Position numbers and translations under genes: made by a program. Source: Bacteroidales bacterium (GTDB taxonomy: Bacteria > Bacteroidota > Bacteroidia > Bacteroidales > VadinHA17). Taken from it: 16,208 nt of DNA. The stretch spans positions 1 through 16,208 of the forward strand of contig JAFGXK010000331.1 of NCBI GenBank assembly GCA_016936695.1. The letters are read 5' to 3'. Positions 1-6,612 of this stretch are shown in pieces (position 1 is the stretch's first letter; every line of letters begins with the position of its first letter). Under the pieces are notes generated by a model. It searched no databases. It was not told where the DNA came from and saw only the letters and a list, made by a program, of their open reading frames with translations.

Positions 1-915
1 ATCTGCCGGAAATTCCTTTATCACCTGGTTCCGTTCCGCCGTCTCCCCTCTCAATATCCTGAGGGTGTTCTCCCTTAAACCGGCCGGATCGGATGGAGTG
101 CAGTCGGAAATATTGCCCAGAGTCTTGCAAATGAACAATTCGGGGTAATGAAGAAAGAGGGCTGTCATCTCATCGGTAGCTTCAAAAGCAAACCTGTGGC
201 TGCCGGCCGAACCGGTAAATGAGCTTATGACCCTGGCATACCCGGAGTTGATACCCTTTACAGATTCAAGAAGTTTATTGTCCCAGAATAATGCGTCGTC
301 CAGGGTATATTTTCTTACTATCTTCACGGGTATCTCCTGTTTAAGCATTGATATGGATGATTTTACATCAATGTTGTAATTGAACCCTGCCTTGTCGTCC
401 ACGCCGTCGGCACTCCAGATGAAATCCTTTACCTGAGTGCTGAATTCAGGGATGCTTCTGAGTGAATTTAATGCGGTCGACATACTTCCAAGGCAAATAA
501 AGCTTATACTGGTCTTTTCGGCGGTTATCATTTCCTTTATTACATCGGCGAAGTCCGGGGCGGAAGAGGCATCAATTCCTTTCTCGCTTCCCCAGACGGC
601 AGCCAGGGCAACCTGAAATTCGGGTGACCTGAAGCTGCCCAGCCGGTTGATCCCTACGGGAATACCCTCATGATGAAACGAGTTGAGCAGACTTTTAACT
701 TTCACATATGCCATATCGGCAGTGAGGGCTCCGGGTGAAACGGTTATCGCAAGCAGCCTTACATCGGGTGAAGCCAGCAGCATGGCAAGGGTTCTCATGT
801 CATCGATTCCCCCGTCGGTGTCGGCAATCACGTAATGGGATGGTTTCCATGGATGTCCGCTACCTGCAAGCGAAAGCAGGATACATGCGGATATTAATAT
901 AAGAAGTCGTTTCAT
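1..915 (-). CDS. Exported nucleoside-hydrolase-like protein (C-terminus beyond window)
   Basis: Reading the minus strand from ATG at 915-913 gives 305 codons with no stop before the left edge, so the C-terminus is missing. Residues 1-20 form a Sec signal peptide (MKRLLILIS..., hydrophobic to about residue 17), which places the protein in the periplasm or envelope. The mature part opens with D32-T-D34-G-G-I-D38-D39, the DxDxxxDD calcium/ribose-binding signature of inosine-uridine-type nucleoside hydrolases. Further on, FNYNID at about residues 179-184 resembles the family's EFN..xDP segment. Family members hydrolyse N-glycosidic bonds of nucleosides; an exported member would salvage external nucleosides or act on a related glycoside (inference). 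It is divergent from the cytochrome gene at 1295, and a TACATTTG box lies 20 bp upstream of its start. Family confidence is high; substrate unknown. Confidence 0.82.
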   Translation of the reverse strand, partial: MKRLLILISACILLSLAGSGHPWKPSHYVIADTDGGIDDMRTLAMLLASPDVRLLAITVSPGALTADMAYVKVKSLLNSFHHEGIPVGINRLGSFRSPEFQVALAAVWGSEKGIDASSAPDFADVIKEMITAEKTSISFICLGSMSTALNSLRSIPEFSTQVKDFIWSADGVDDKAGFNYNIDVKSSISMLKQEIPVKIVRKYTLDDALFWDNKLLESVKGINSGYARVISSFTGSAGSHRFAFEATDEMTALFLHYPELFICKTLGNISDCTPSDPAGLRENTLRILRGETAERNQVIKEFPAD

Positions 916-934
916 TATCGGGAATTTATCACTG

Positions 935-942
935 CAAATGTA
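935..942 (-). promoter_or_regulatory. Candidate -7 box of the nucleoside hydrolase gene
   Basis: The plus strand reads CAAATGTA, i.e. TACATTTG on the minus strand, an exact match to the Bacteroidota -7 consensus TAnnTTTG. It lies 20 bp before the ATG at 915. No good TTTG -33 box is seen at the expected spacing, so this rests on the -7 box and its position. The same octamer occurs in front of two other genes in this window. Confidence 0.5.
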
Positions 943-975
943 ATGAATTGATTTTACAGGTTACTCCCTTTCTTC

Positions 976-992
976 TTTCCCCAAGGGGGAAA
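976..992. repeat. G/C-rich palindromic block
   Basis: TTTCCCC (976-982) and GGGGAAA (986-992) form 7-bp perfect arms around a 3-base loop. It resembles the larger element at 1151-1186 and is probably a diverged member of the same short palindromic repeat family. No poly-T follows, so it is not called a terminator. Confidence 0.5.
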
Positions 993-1150
993 TGAATCCT
1001 CCATTGAAGGCTCCTGCACTCATTGAAGATATTATAATGAGATTTTTATCGGAATCCTGCGAAGGGGGAAAGCCTCTGCTTCTACTGTTTTTCTTTTAGA
1101 ATATGTTGGAATCGTGATTTCTTCCCTCCTTTGGCAGAAGGTTCCAGGCC

Positions 1151-1186
1151 CCTTCCCCTTTGGGGGAAGGCTGGGGAAGGGGGTAA
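1151..1186. repeat. Short palindromic intergenic repeat
   Basis: CCTTCCCC (1151-1158) and GGGGAAGG (1163-1170) are perfect 8-bp inverted arms with a 4-base loop. They are followed directly by a second GGGGAAGG copy (1173-1180) and a G-run, so two alternative hairpins can pair with the same left arm. C/G-rich sequences of this form are common multicopy intergenic repeats in Bacteroidota genomes (from general knowledge). Whether it acts in transcription or is simply repetitive DNA cannot be told from one copy. Confidence 0.55.
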
Positions 1187-1294
1187 GAACAGAGGGAATC
1201 GGAAGGCTGGCAAGGAGGCCATTTTAAAATCATTAAGCACCCCGTTCGGGGATATTGATAATTTTTTTATCTTGGAAACCTCATTTTATACAAT

Positions 1295-2836
1295 ATGAAG
1301 AAATTCCTGTTATGGTTCACTCCCGGCCTGCTGGTGGGCATGATAATTATACTTGGTGCCGGCAAGGTGCTTGACCACACGTCGACGAATGAGTACTGCC
1401 AGTCGTGTCATATTCACCCGGCGGCTGACATGAGCTGGAAGAGTTCGGTTCATTATGAGACGAACAGCGGATACCGTGTTGCCTGTGTAGAATGCCATCT
1501 CCCACCCAAGGGGGAGGGCTATCTCTGGGCCAAAGGAACTACCGGGCTTCGCGACCTCTGGAGTTTCTATACAAAAGATTCGGCATCCTTCGACTGGAAT
1601 GAGAGGGGAAGGCTGGAAATTGCACGCGGACATGTCTATAACAGCAGTTGCCTCAAGTGCCACGAGAATCTCTTTCCTCCGGAACTTACCAAGGAAGGGG
1701 AGGATGCACACCTTTATTATACACAGCAGGAAGAGAGTCCCGATCTTCACTGCATCAACTGTCATCTCAATGCAGGACATTACATAGAGGGTTACACCCA
1801 TGGAAGCAACACCACCTTCGGAAGCGTCTCATCAGCCCCGAAGGAGATCTTCACTGAACCGGCAGTTGTAACCGGATTAACCAGTTTTACCGAGAGGATT
1901 CCGGGATCACCTATCTCTTTCAACATGGTTGCGATCCCCGGAGGTACATTCAGGTTGGGCAGCCCGGAAGATGAACCCTACAGGAGGCCCGACGAAGGAC
2001 CGGTAAGGGAGGTGGAACTAAGTCCCTTCTTTATGGCTGAGATTGAGGTTACCTGGGATGAGTATCTGGCCTTTTATGCCCAGACCTCGGCAGAGGGTCG
2101 TTCGACCGATACTGAAGGACTGAGGAGCGGTATGTCATCGGATGATGCAGATGTGGATGCCATATCGGGAGCTACTCCGCCCTATGGCCAGCCTGATCAG
2201 GGCTGGGGTTTGGGACAGAGGCCTGCAATATCGTTCACTCATCATGCTGCCGAAACATACTGCAAATGGTTATCGCAGGTAACGGGCAAGACTTACCGCC
2301 TGCCTACCGAAGCCGAGTGGGAATATGCCTGCCGTGCCGGTAACCAGGGACCATATTTCTTTGAAGGCGATCCGAAGAAGTTTGAAAAGACAGGATTGAG
2401 GGCCAGACTATCCAAAAATGATACTACGGTCATTAATACCTATGTTATATATAAGGAGAACAGCCCCTCAAAGACTCAGACCCCCGATTTAGTAAAGCCC
2501 AATCCCTTCGGGCTGAAGAACATGCTTGGAAACGTTGCCGAGTTCTGCTCAGACTGGTATCAGCCTGATGCTTATAGTCAGTATCCGGCCGGTGTTCTCA
2601 AGGATCCCAAAGGACCTGAAACAGGAGAGGAACATGTTGTAAGGGGAGGCTCTTTTCTGAACGCGGCAGGGCTGCTCAGAAATGCTGCCCGGGACTATAC
2701 CAGGACAGAGGCATGGCTCAGGACCGACCCCCAGATTCCAAAAAGTATATGGTGGTACTCCGACTGTTTCAATGTAGGATTCAGAGTCGTTTGCGAATTT
2801 GATGAGAGGACCGGAAATCTTACTGCTTCAGAATGA
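1295..2836 (+). CDS. NapC/NrfH-like tetraheme cytochrome c fused to a SUMF1-fold domain
   Basis: A 513-aa two-domain protein. Residues 5-22 are an uncleaved-looking membrane anchor. Four CxxCH c-haem motifs follow at C35/H39, C64/H68, C119/H123 and C153/H157, the number and spread expected of NapC/NirT/NrfH quinol dehydrogenases, which pass electrons from menaquinol to periplasmic reductases. Residues about 208-500 are a SUMF1 (FGE/EgtB/PvdO fold) domain: MVAIPGGTFRLGS (211-223), EVTWDEYLAF (251-260), YRLPTEAEWEYACRAG (334-349), GNVAEFCSDWY (412-422), VVRGGSF (448-454) and NVGFRVV (493-499). The segment after RGGSF, where true formylglycine-generating enzymes carry their two copper-binding cysteines, has none, so sulfatase activation is unlikely; a structural or ligand-binding role, as in GldJ/GldK, is more plausible (inference). 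No NrfA or other reductase adjoins it. No clear terminator follows. Confidence 0.9.
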   Translation: MKKFLLWFTPGLLVGMIIILGAGKVLDHTSTNEYCQSCHIHPAADMSWKSSVHYETNSGYRVACVECHLPPKGEGYLWAKGTTGLRDLWSFYTKDSASFDWNERGRLEIARGHVYNSSCLKCHENLFPPELTKEGEDAHLYYTQQEESPDLHCINCHLNAGHYIEGYTHGSNTTFGSVSSAPKEIFTEPAVVTGLTSFTERIPGSPISFNMVAIPGGTFRLGSPEDEPYRRPDEGPVREVELSPFFMAEIEVTWDEYLAFYAQTSAEGRSTDTEGLRSGMSSDDADVDAISGATPPYGQPDQGWGLGQRPAISFTHHAAETYCKWLSQVTGKTYRLPTEAEWEYACRAGNQGPYFFEGDPKKFEKTGLRARLSKNDTTVINTYVIYKENSPSKTQTPDLVKPNPFGLKNMLGNVAEFCSDWYQPDAYSQYPAGVLKDPKGPETGEEHVVRGGSFLNAAGLLRNAARDYTRTEAWLRTDPQIPKSIWWYSDCFNVGFRVVCEFDERTGNLTASE

Positions 2837-2967
2837 GGATTTAACGCCTTTTAACATTTCAGAGAAAATAAAATTGTCAAAACAAACTTGCATTTGAAAA
2901 ACAAGTTATTTAAATTGCAATGTTTTTAACATTTTTTAAGAACACTGGCCCGACCGACCTAAAACCA

Positions 2968-2975
2968 TAATTTTG
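2968..2975 (+). promoter_or_regulatory. Candidate -7 box upstream of susCD
   Basis: TAATTTTG matches the Bacteroidota -7 consensus TAnnTTTG exactly. The expected -33 position shows only a weak ACTG. It is the only full match I found between the cytochrome stop and susC, but it lies about 455 bp before the susC start. A second, weaker candidate is TATCTTTT at 3394-3401, 30 bp before the ATG. Confidence 0.35.
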
Positions 2976-3021
2976 TCTGAGATCATAAATAAAAATCAAA
3001 GGAAGAAAAAGCAGAATAATG

Positions 3022-3038
3022 AGTGTAATATTTACACT
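3022..3038. promoter_or_regulatory. 17-bp palindrome, candidate operator
   Basis: AGTGTAA (3022-3028) and TTACACT (3032-3038) are perfect 7-bp inverted arms around TAT. This size and spacing suits a dimeric helix-turn-helix regulator. It lies 47 bp downstream of the candidate -7 box at 2968-2975, where a bound repressor could block elongation. No regulator gene is in the window, so the assignment is tentative. Confidence 0.3.
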
Positions 3039-3209
3039 TAATGCATTTAATTTATTGTTTATTAACATTTTAACTCATAATAAAGGAATAACGGCAAGCG
3101 ACAGAGCAAAATGAAATTAAACCGGATATTAACCGGATTCCAGTTGTGGAACTATGATAAAAGCAACCAATAACCGTCAGAATGCATCTATATAAAAATA
3201 GCCGGCAAT

Positions 3210-3368
3210 CCTCTTTCGCTAAAGCTTCAGAGGGCAAAGCCAGAAACCAGTAACCAGTAACCAGTAACCAGAAACCCGCTAACCAGTAACCAGAAACCAG
3301 AAACCCGCCTCCGCTACCACCTTCACTACGTTTCGGTGGTCGAAGAAAGCTATGGCGGGCAAAGCCAG
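3210..3368. repeat. Composite repeat block with heptamer array and nested hairpin
   Basis: The block is bracketed by two 12-bp direct copies of GGGCAAAGCCAG (3232-3243 and 3357-3368). Just before the first copy CCTCT (3210-3214) pairs with AGAGG (3229-3233). Between the copies lie period-7 units AACCAGT/AACCAGA (3245-3303) and a nested hairpin in which CCCGCC (3304-3309) pairs with GGCGGG (3354-3359) and ACCACC (3316-3321) pairs with GGTGGT (3335-3340). The nested hairpin resembles REP-like elements common in Bacteroidales intergenic DNA. A 101-codon minus-strand reading frame here (3375-3070) is made largely of the repeat and is not called a gene. Confidence 0.7.
3245..3303. repeat. AACCAGT/AACCAGA heptamer tandem array
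   Basis: Starting at 3245 the units AACCAGT, AACCAGT, AACCAGT and AACCAGA follow head to tail. An interruption (AACCCGCT) is followed by AACCAGT, AACCAGA, AACCAGA and a last partial unit. The period is 7 bp and only the last base varies. Since 7 is not a multiple of 3, unit gain or loss would shift any reading frame, but the array lies in non-coding DNA. Confidence 0.8.
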
Positions 3369-3402
3369 CAACCAATTGAGCAATCCTAATATCTATCTTT
3401 TA

Positions 3403-3419
3403 TTAACTAACTAACTAAC
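3403..3419 (+). repeat. TAAC tandem immediately upstream of susC
   Basis: TTAACTAACTAACTAAC contains four TAAC units ending 11 bp before the susC ATG. Similar low-complexity, G-free leaders often precede susC-type genes in Bacteroidota, which do not use Shine-Dalgarno sites (general knowledge). An unstructured ribosome landing region is a plausible role (inference). Confidence 0.5.
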
Positions 3420-3430
3420 AGTGTAACAGT

Positions 3431-6400
3431 ATGAAAAAAACTCCCAACTGCTTTTGGTCCCAAAGGCCAGATGTAAGTTTTCGCAGGTTACTTCTGCCTG
3501 TGAAAATTGTGGTATTTCTTTTGTTCTGCGGACTGGCGATGCCTGCTTATTCGCTGGCAGCAGATGATCCGCAACAGGTAACCGTGTCAGGTACCGTAAC
3601 CGATGCCGCAACCGGCGATGCAATGCCGGGCGTAAACATTCAGGTTAAGGGAACCAGCCAGGGTGCCATTACAGACATTGCCGGAAAATATTCCATTGCA
3701 AATGTCGACAGGTCTGCAACCCTTGTCTTTTCTTTCATTGGCTACGTCAGCCAGGAAGTGGCAATTGGAAGCAGGACTGTTGTTGACATGGTGCTTGCCC
3801 AGGAGGTGACTGACCTTGACGAGGTTGTTGTTGTGGGATATACCACCCAGAAACGTGCAAACGTTGTCGGTTCCGTTACCTCTCTTTCAGGAGAAGGGTT
3901 GGCACAGATTCCTGCTGCCAACATAAACAACGCCATATCCGGACGTCTTCCTGGCACAACAATTATTCAGGGCAGCGGTGAACCGGGTCAGCAGACTCCC
4001 AGGATCCGGGTTCGCGGACGTACAAACCTTGGTTCAACCGAATCTCCTCTGGTCATTATCGATGGTGTCCAGGGACGTTCGATGGATGAGCTTGACCCTG
4101 CCGACATAGAAAGCCTCTCAGTTCTTAAAGATGCTTCGGCAGCAATTTATGGAGCACAGGCAGCAAACGGTGTTATCCTTATAACAACGAAAAAAGGTCA
4201 GGAAGGCAGACCCAGGCTTAATTATCAGTTCTATCAGGGCTTCATGACACCAACCATTATTCCTGATGTAACCAATGCTGCTGAATATGCCACCATGCTT
4301 TCCGAGTATCAGGTAGCTAACGGTAAAAACCGCAGGTATAGTGATGAGGATATCGCCCTTTTTGCTTCGGGTGAAGATCCATGGGAACATCCCGACACCG
4401 ACTGGTATGGTGACCTGATCGAGAAATGGACCGGAACAAGCAAGCACAATCTATCAATTGATGGCGGAAACAGGGGTATGAACTACTATGTTTCGCTTGG
4501 CTACAAAACAGATGATGCTATCTACAAGGCTTCATCCACAAAATACAAGCAATACAACATCCGTACAAAGGTTGAGATGCCTATTACCGACTGGTTAAAA
4601 ACAGGGCTTGATGTTGCCGGATTCATGGTAAACAAACTTTATCCGTATAAATCAGCCAATTCAATTGTAGGGCAGTCAACACGTCTTGTTCCTACCAACT
4701 GGTCATTCTGGCCCACAGGCGAACCCGGCCCCGACATTGAGTATGGTGACAACCCCGTGGAGACAGCAACTTTCTCGGCAGGAAAGAACGACCAGAAAAC
4801 CTACAGGCTCCTGAACACCCTGAGCACAACAGTTACGGTACCTTTCGTGAAAGGGCTCTCTTTGAACGGCTCATTCAGTTTTGACCTGACCAACTATTAT
4901 GCCAAGGCATTCTATCAGCCATGGGTGCTGTATTATCCGCAATGGGACAATGCCGTACGCGACTCCAGGGGATTTATTACAAGCATGCCGCTTACTCCGA
5001 CTTTGAGGGGTCTTTCTTCACCCCAGAATAATGAAACCTATTCCAGAACCATAAACCAGACAGGAAACTTCAATGCAATGTTTCAGAGACAGTTTGGCAG
5101 TCATAACATTATGCTGTATGGAGGTTATGAGCAGTATACAAGTGATTACAACCAGTTGTACGGCTTCAGGCAGTATTATATTTCGTCCCTTATCCAGACC
5201 ATGAATGCTGGAGCTAACCAGGATAAAAATACCACAGGATACAGCACTATTTATGCACGGAAATCATTGATAGGAAGGGCGACGTATGATTACAAGGGCA
5301 AATACCTTGCTGAGATAGTCTTCCGCCGTGATGGTTCGCTTAAGTTCCCCGAAGACGGACGTTGGGGCAACTTCCCGGGATTCCTGGTCGGGTGGAGAGC
5401 ATCTGAGGAGGATTTCTGGAAGAACAACCTTGGATTCATCAATTACTTCAAGCTTAGGGGATCGTATGGAAAGATGGGGATGGACCCCGGAGATCCTTTC
5501 CAGTACATGAACAAGTATGGACTCAACAGCGGTATGGTCTTTGGAACTGGAAGCTCAATTGAAACCGTCGTTGGTTATCCTTCAGTTGCAAACCCGAATA
5601 TAACATGGGAAACACAGACCACACAGAATATAGGGTTCGACTCAAAATGGTTCAACGATCTCATAACTTTTAATCTGGATCTGTTTTATAATAAAAGGGA
5701 GGATATTCTGACAGCAAGGGATGCATCAGTACCTAACTTTACAGGTCTTACTCTTCCGAGCGAAAACATTGGCCAGGTCGACAACAAGGGTTTTGAAATT
5801 GAAGCTGGTTTCCACAAGAATCTGTCTTCTGACCTGAGACTTGACATCACAGGTAACTACAGCTTTGCCAGGAACAAGATCGTCTTCTACGATGAGCCTG
5901 CAAGGGTAGTTCCGTGGCAGGTACGTACCGGACATCCTTACGGAGCAACATTGATGTACAACGCAATCGGTATTTTTGCCGACGAGGCAGCTCTCGAATA
6001 TCCTCACTGGGCAAACGCTGAGCCGGGTGACGTGATCTTCGAAGATGTATCGGGCGATGGCAAGATCACGGGCGATGACAGGATCCTGATTGATGAAACC
6101 GATGCTCCTGAAGTATTCTACGGAATTACAGTGGAGGCAACCTGGAAGGATTTCTCACTTCAGGCACAGATCCAGGGACAGGGCAAATACCTCAGAAGGA
6201 ATTACTATGACAACAGAAGGGGTGAAGCCGGTAACTATTTCCAGTGGACCTACGACAACAGGTGGACGCCTACAAATACCAATACAAATATTGCCAGGGC
6301 ATACAACAGGGGGGATTACTACTGGAATATCGATAGCAACCCAAGCACCTACTGGTATGACAACACCGCATACTGTCGTCTGAAGAACGTGGTTCTGACA

Positions 6401-6583
6401 TACACCATTCCTCAGAATCTGTACAGGGGCCTTGGTATTTCAAGGGCCAACGTCTATGTATCGGGTAACAACGTAGCTCTCCTCTGGACCGGAACGAAGA
6501 AATTTGACCCGGAAGGTACAAGCGGCGGCGGAGCTTATCCAATCCTTAAGACATATGCCATAGGAGCGAACATTACGTTTTAA
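3431..6583 (+). CDS. susC: SusC/RagA-family TonB-dependent outer-membrane transporter
   Basis: A 1050-aa SusC-type transporter that imports oligosaccharides across the outer membrane with a SusD lipoprotein lid, energised by TonB. The signal peptide spans about residues 1-44, with a long charged n-region typical of Bacteroidota SusC. A carboxypeptidase-D-regulatory-like beta-sandwich follows (about 49-123: VSGTVTDAATGDAMPGVNI, then FIGY). The TonB box is DLDEVVVVGY at 128-137. The plug domain (about 145-256) contains IDGVQGRSMDELDPADIES, SVLKDASAAIYGAQAANGV and ITTKKG. The rest is the beta-barrel, ending in the outer-membrane-type C-terminal phenylalanine (ANITF). No STN domain is present, so there is no sign of anti-sigma signalling. 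ATG 3431 gives the full signal peptide. susD follows after 29 bp. The substrate cannot be read from the sequence. Confidence 0.96.
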   Translation: MKKTPNCFWSQRPDVSFRRLLLPVKIVVFLLFCGLAMPAYSLAADDPQQVTVSGTVTDAATGDAMPGVNIQVKGTSQGAITDIAGKYSIANVDRSATLVFSFIGYVSQEVAIGSRTVVDMVLAQEVTDLDEVVVVGYTTQKRANVVGSVTSLSGEGLAQIPAANINNAISGRLPGTTIIQGSGEPGQQTPRIRVRGRTNLGSTESPLVIIDGVQGRSMDELDPADIESLSVLKDASAAIYGAQAANGVILITTKKGQEGRPRLNYQFYQGFMTPTIIPDVTNAAEYATMLSEYQVANGKNRRYSDEDIALFASGEDPWEHPDTDWYGDLIEKWTGTSKHNLSIDGGNRGMNYYVSLGYKTDDAIYKASSTKYKQYNIRTKVEMPITDWLKTGLDVAGFMVNKLYPYKSANSIVGQSTRLVPTNWSFWPTGEPGPDIEYGDNPVETATFSAGKNDQKTYRLLNTLSTTVTVPFVKGLSLNGSFSFDLTNYYAKAFYQPWVLYYPQWDNAVRDSRGFITSMPLTPTLRGLSSPQNNETYSRTINQTGNFNAMFQRQFGSHNIMLYGGYEQYTSDYNQLYGFRQYYISSLIQTMNAGANQDKNTTGYSTIYARKSLIGRATYDYKGKYLAEIVFRRDGSLKFPEDGRWGNFPGFLVGWRASEEDFWKNNLGFINYFKLRGSYGKMGMDPGDPFQYMNKYGLNSGMVFGTGSSIETVVGYPSVANPNITWETQTTQNIGFDSKWFNDLITFNLDLFYNKREDILTARDASVPNFTGLTLPSENIGQVDNKGFEIEAGFHKNLSSDLRLDITGNYSFARNKIVFYDEPARVVPWQVRTGHPYGATLMYNAIGIFADEAALEYPHWANAEPGDVIFEDVSGDGKITGDDRILIDETDAPEVFYGITVEATWKDFSLQAQIQGQGKYLRRNYYDNRRGEAGNYFQWTYDNRWTPTNTNTNIARAYNRGDYYWNIDSNPSTYWYDNTAYCRLKNVVLTYTIPQNLYRGLGISRANVYVSGNNVALLWTGTKKFDPEGTSGGGAYPILKTYAIGANITF

Positions 6584-6612
6584 CTGATTGAAAAACATTT
6601 AAACTGTAGAAT

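Larger units (their letters stand above)
916..1294. other. Divergent 379-bp intergenic region
   Basis: No convincing gene is seen here. It holds the minus-strand -7 box at 935-942, several G/C-rich palindromic blocks (976-992 and 1151-1186), a small CCCC-GTTC-GGGG hairpin at 1240-1251 followed by A/T-rich sequence, and a weak -7-like TATCTTGG at 1268-1275 ahead of the cytochrome gene. The alternation of GGGGGAAA/TTTCCCC-type blocks with ordinary sequence looks like decayed intergenic repeats. Confidence 0.6.
2837..3430. other. Long susC upstream region with promoter, palindrome and repeats
   Basis: These 594 bp contain no convincing gene. In order they hold an A/T-rich part with small inverted repeats (AACTTG 2885-2890 / CAAGTT 2902-2907), a candidate promoter (2968-2975), a 17-bp palindrome (3022-3038), a direct repeat AACCGGAT (3120-3127 and 3131-3138), a repetitive hairpin-rich block (3210-3368) and a TAAC tandem just before the susC start. 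If the 2968 promoter drives susC, the leader RNA is about 450 nt, much longer than others in this window. Confidence 0.6.

Noticed and set aside
1240..1251. Rho-independent terminator (CCCC-GTTC-GGGG)
   Set aside because: The stem is only 4 bp, the T-run starts about 11 bp later, and no plus-strand gene lies upstream to be terminated.
1310..1801. 163-codon minus-strand frame inside the cytochrome gene
   Set aside because: It lies wholly opposite the haem-binding domain, whose four CxxCH motifs show that the plus strand is the coding one.
1295..2836. Part of a nitrite-reductase (NrfHA) operon
   Set aside because: The cytochrome part is NrfH-like, but no NrfA pentaheme protein follows; the next plus-strand gene is susC after 594 bp.
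3245..3303. CRISPR-like array
   Set aside because: Units are 7 bp, head to tail and without spacers; no cas genes are present.
3070..3375. 101-codon minus-strand frame in the susC upstream region
   Set aside because: Its middle is the translated heptamer array (repetitive Gly/Trp/Leu/Tyr strings), and it has no recognisable domain or promoter.
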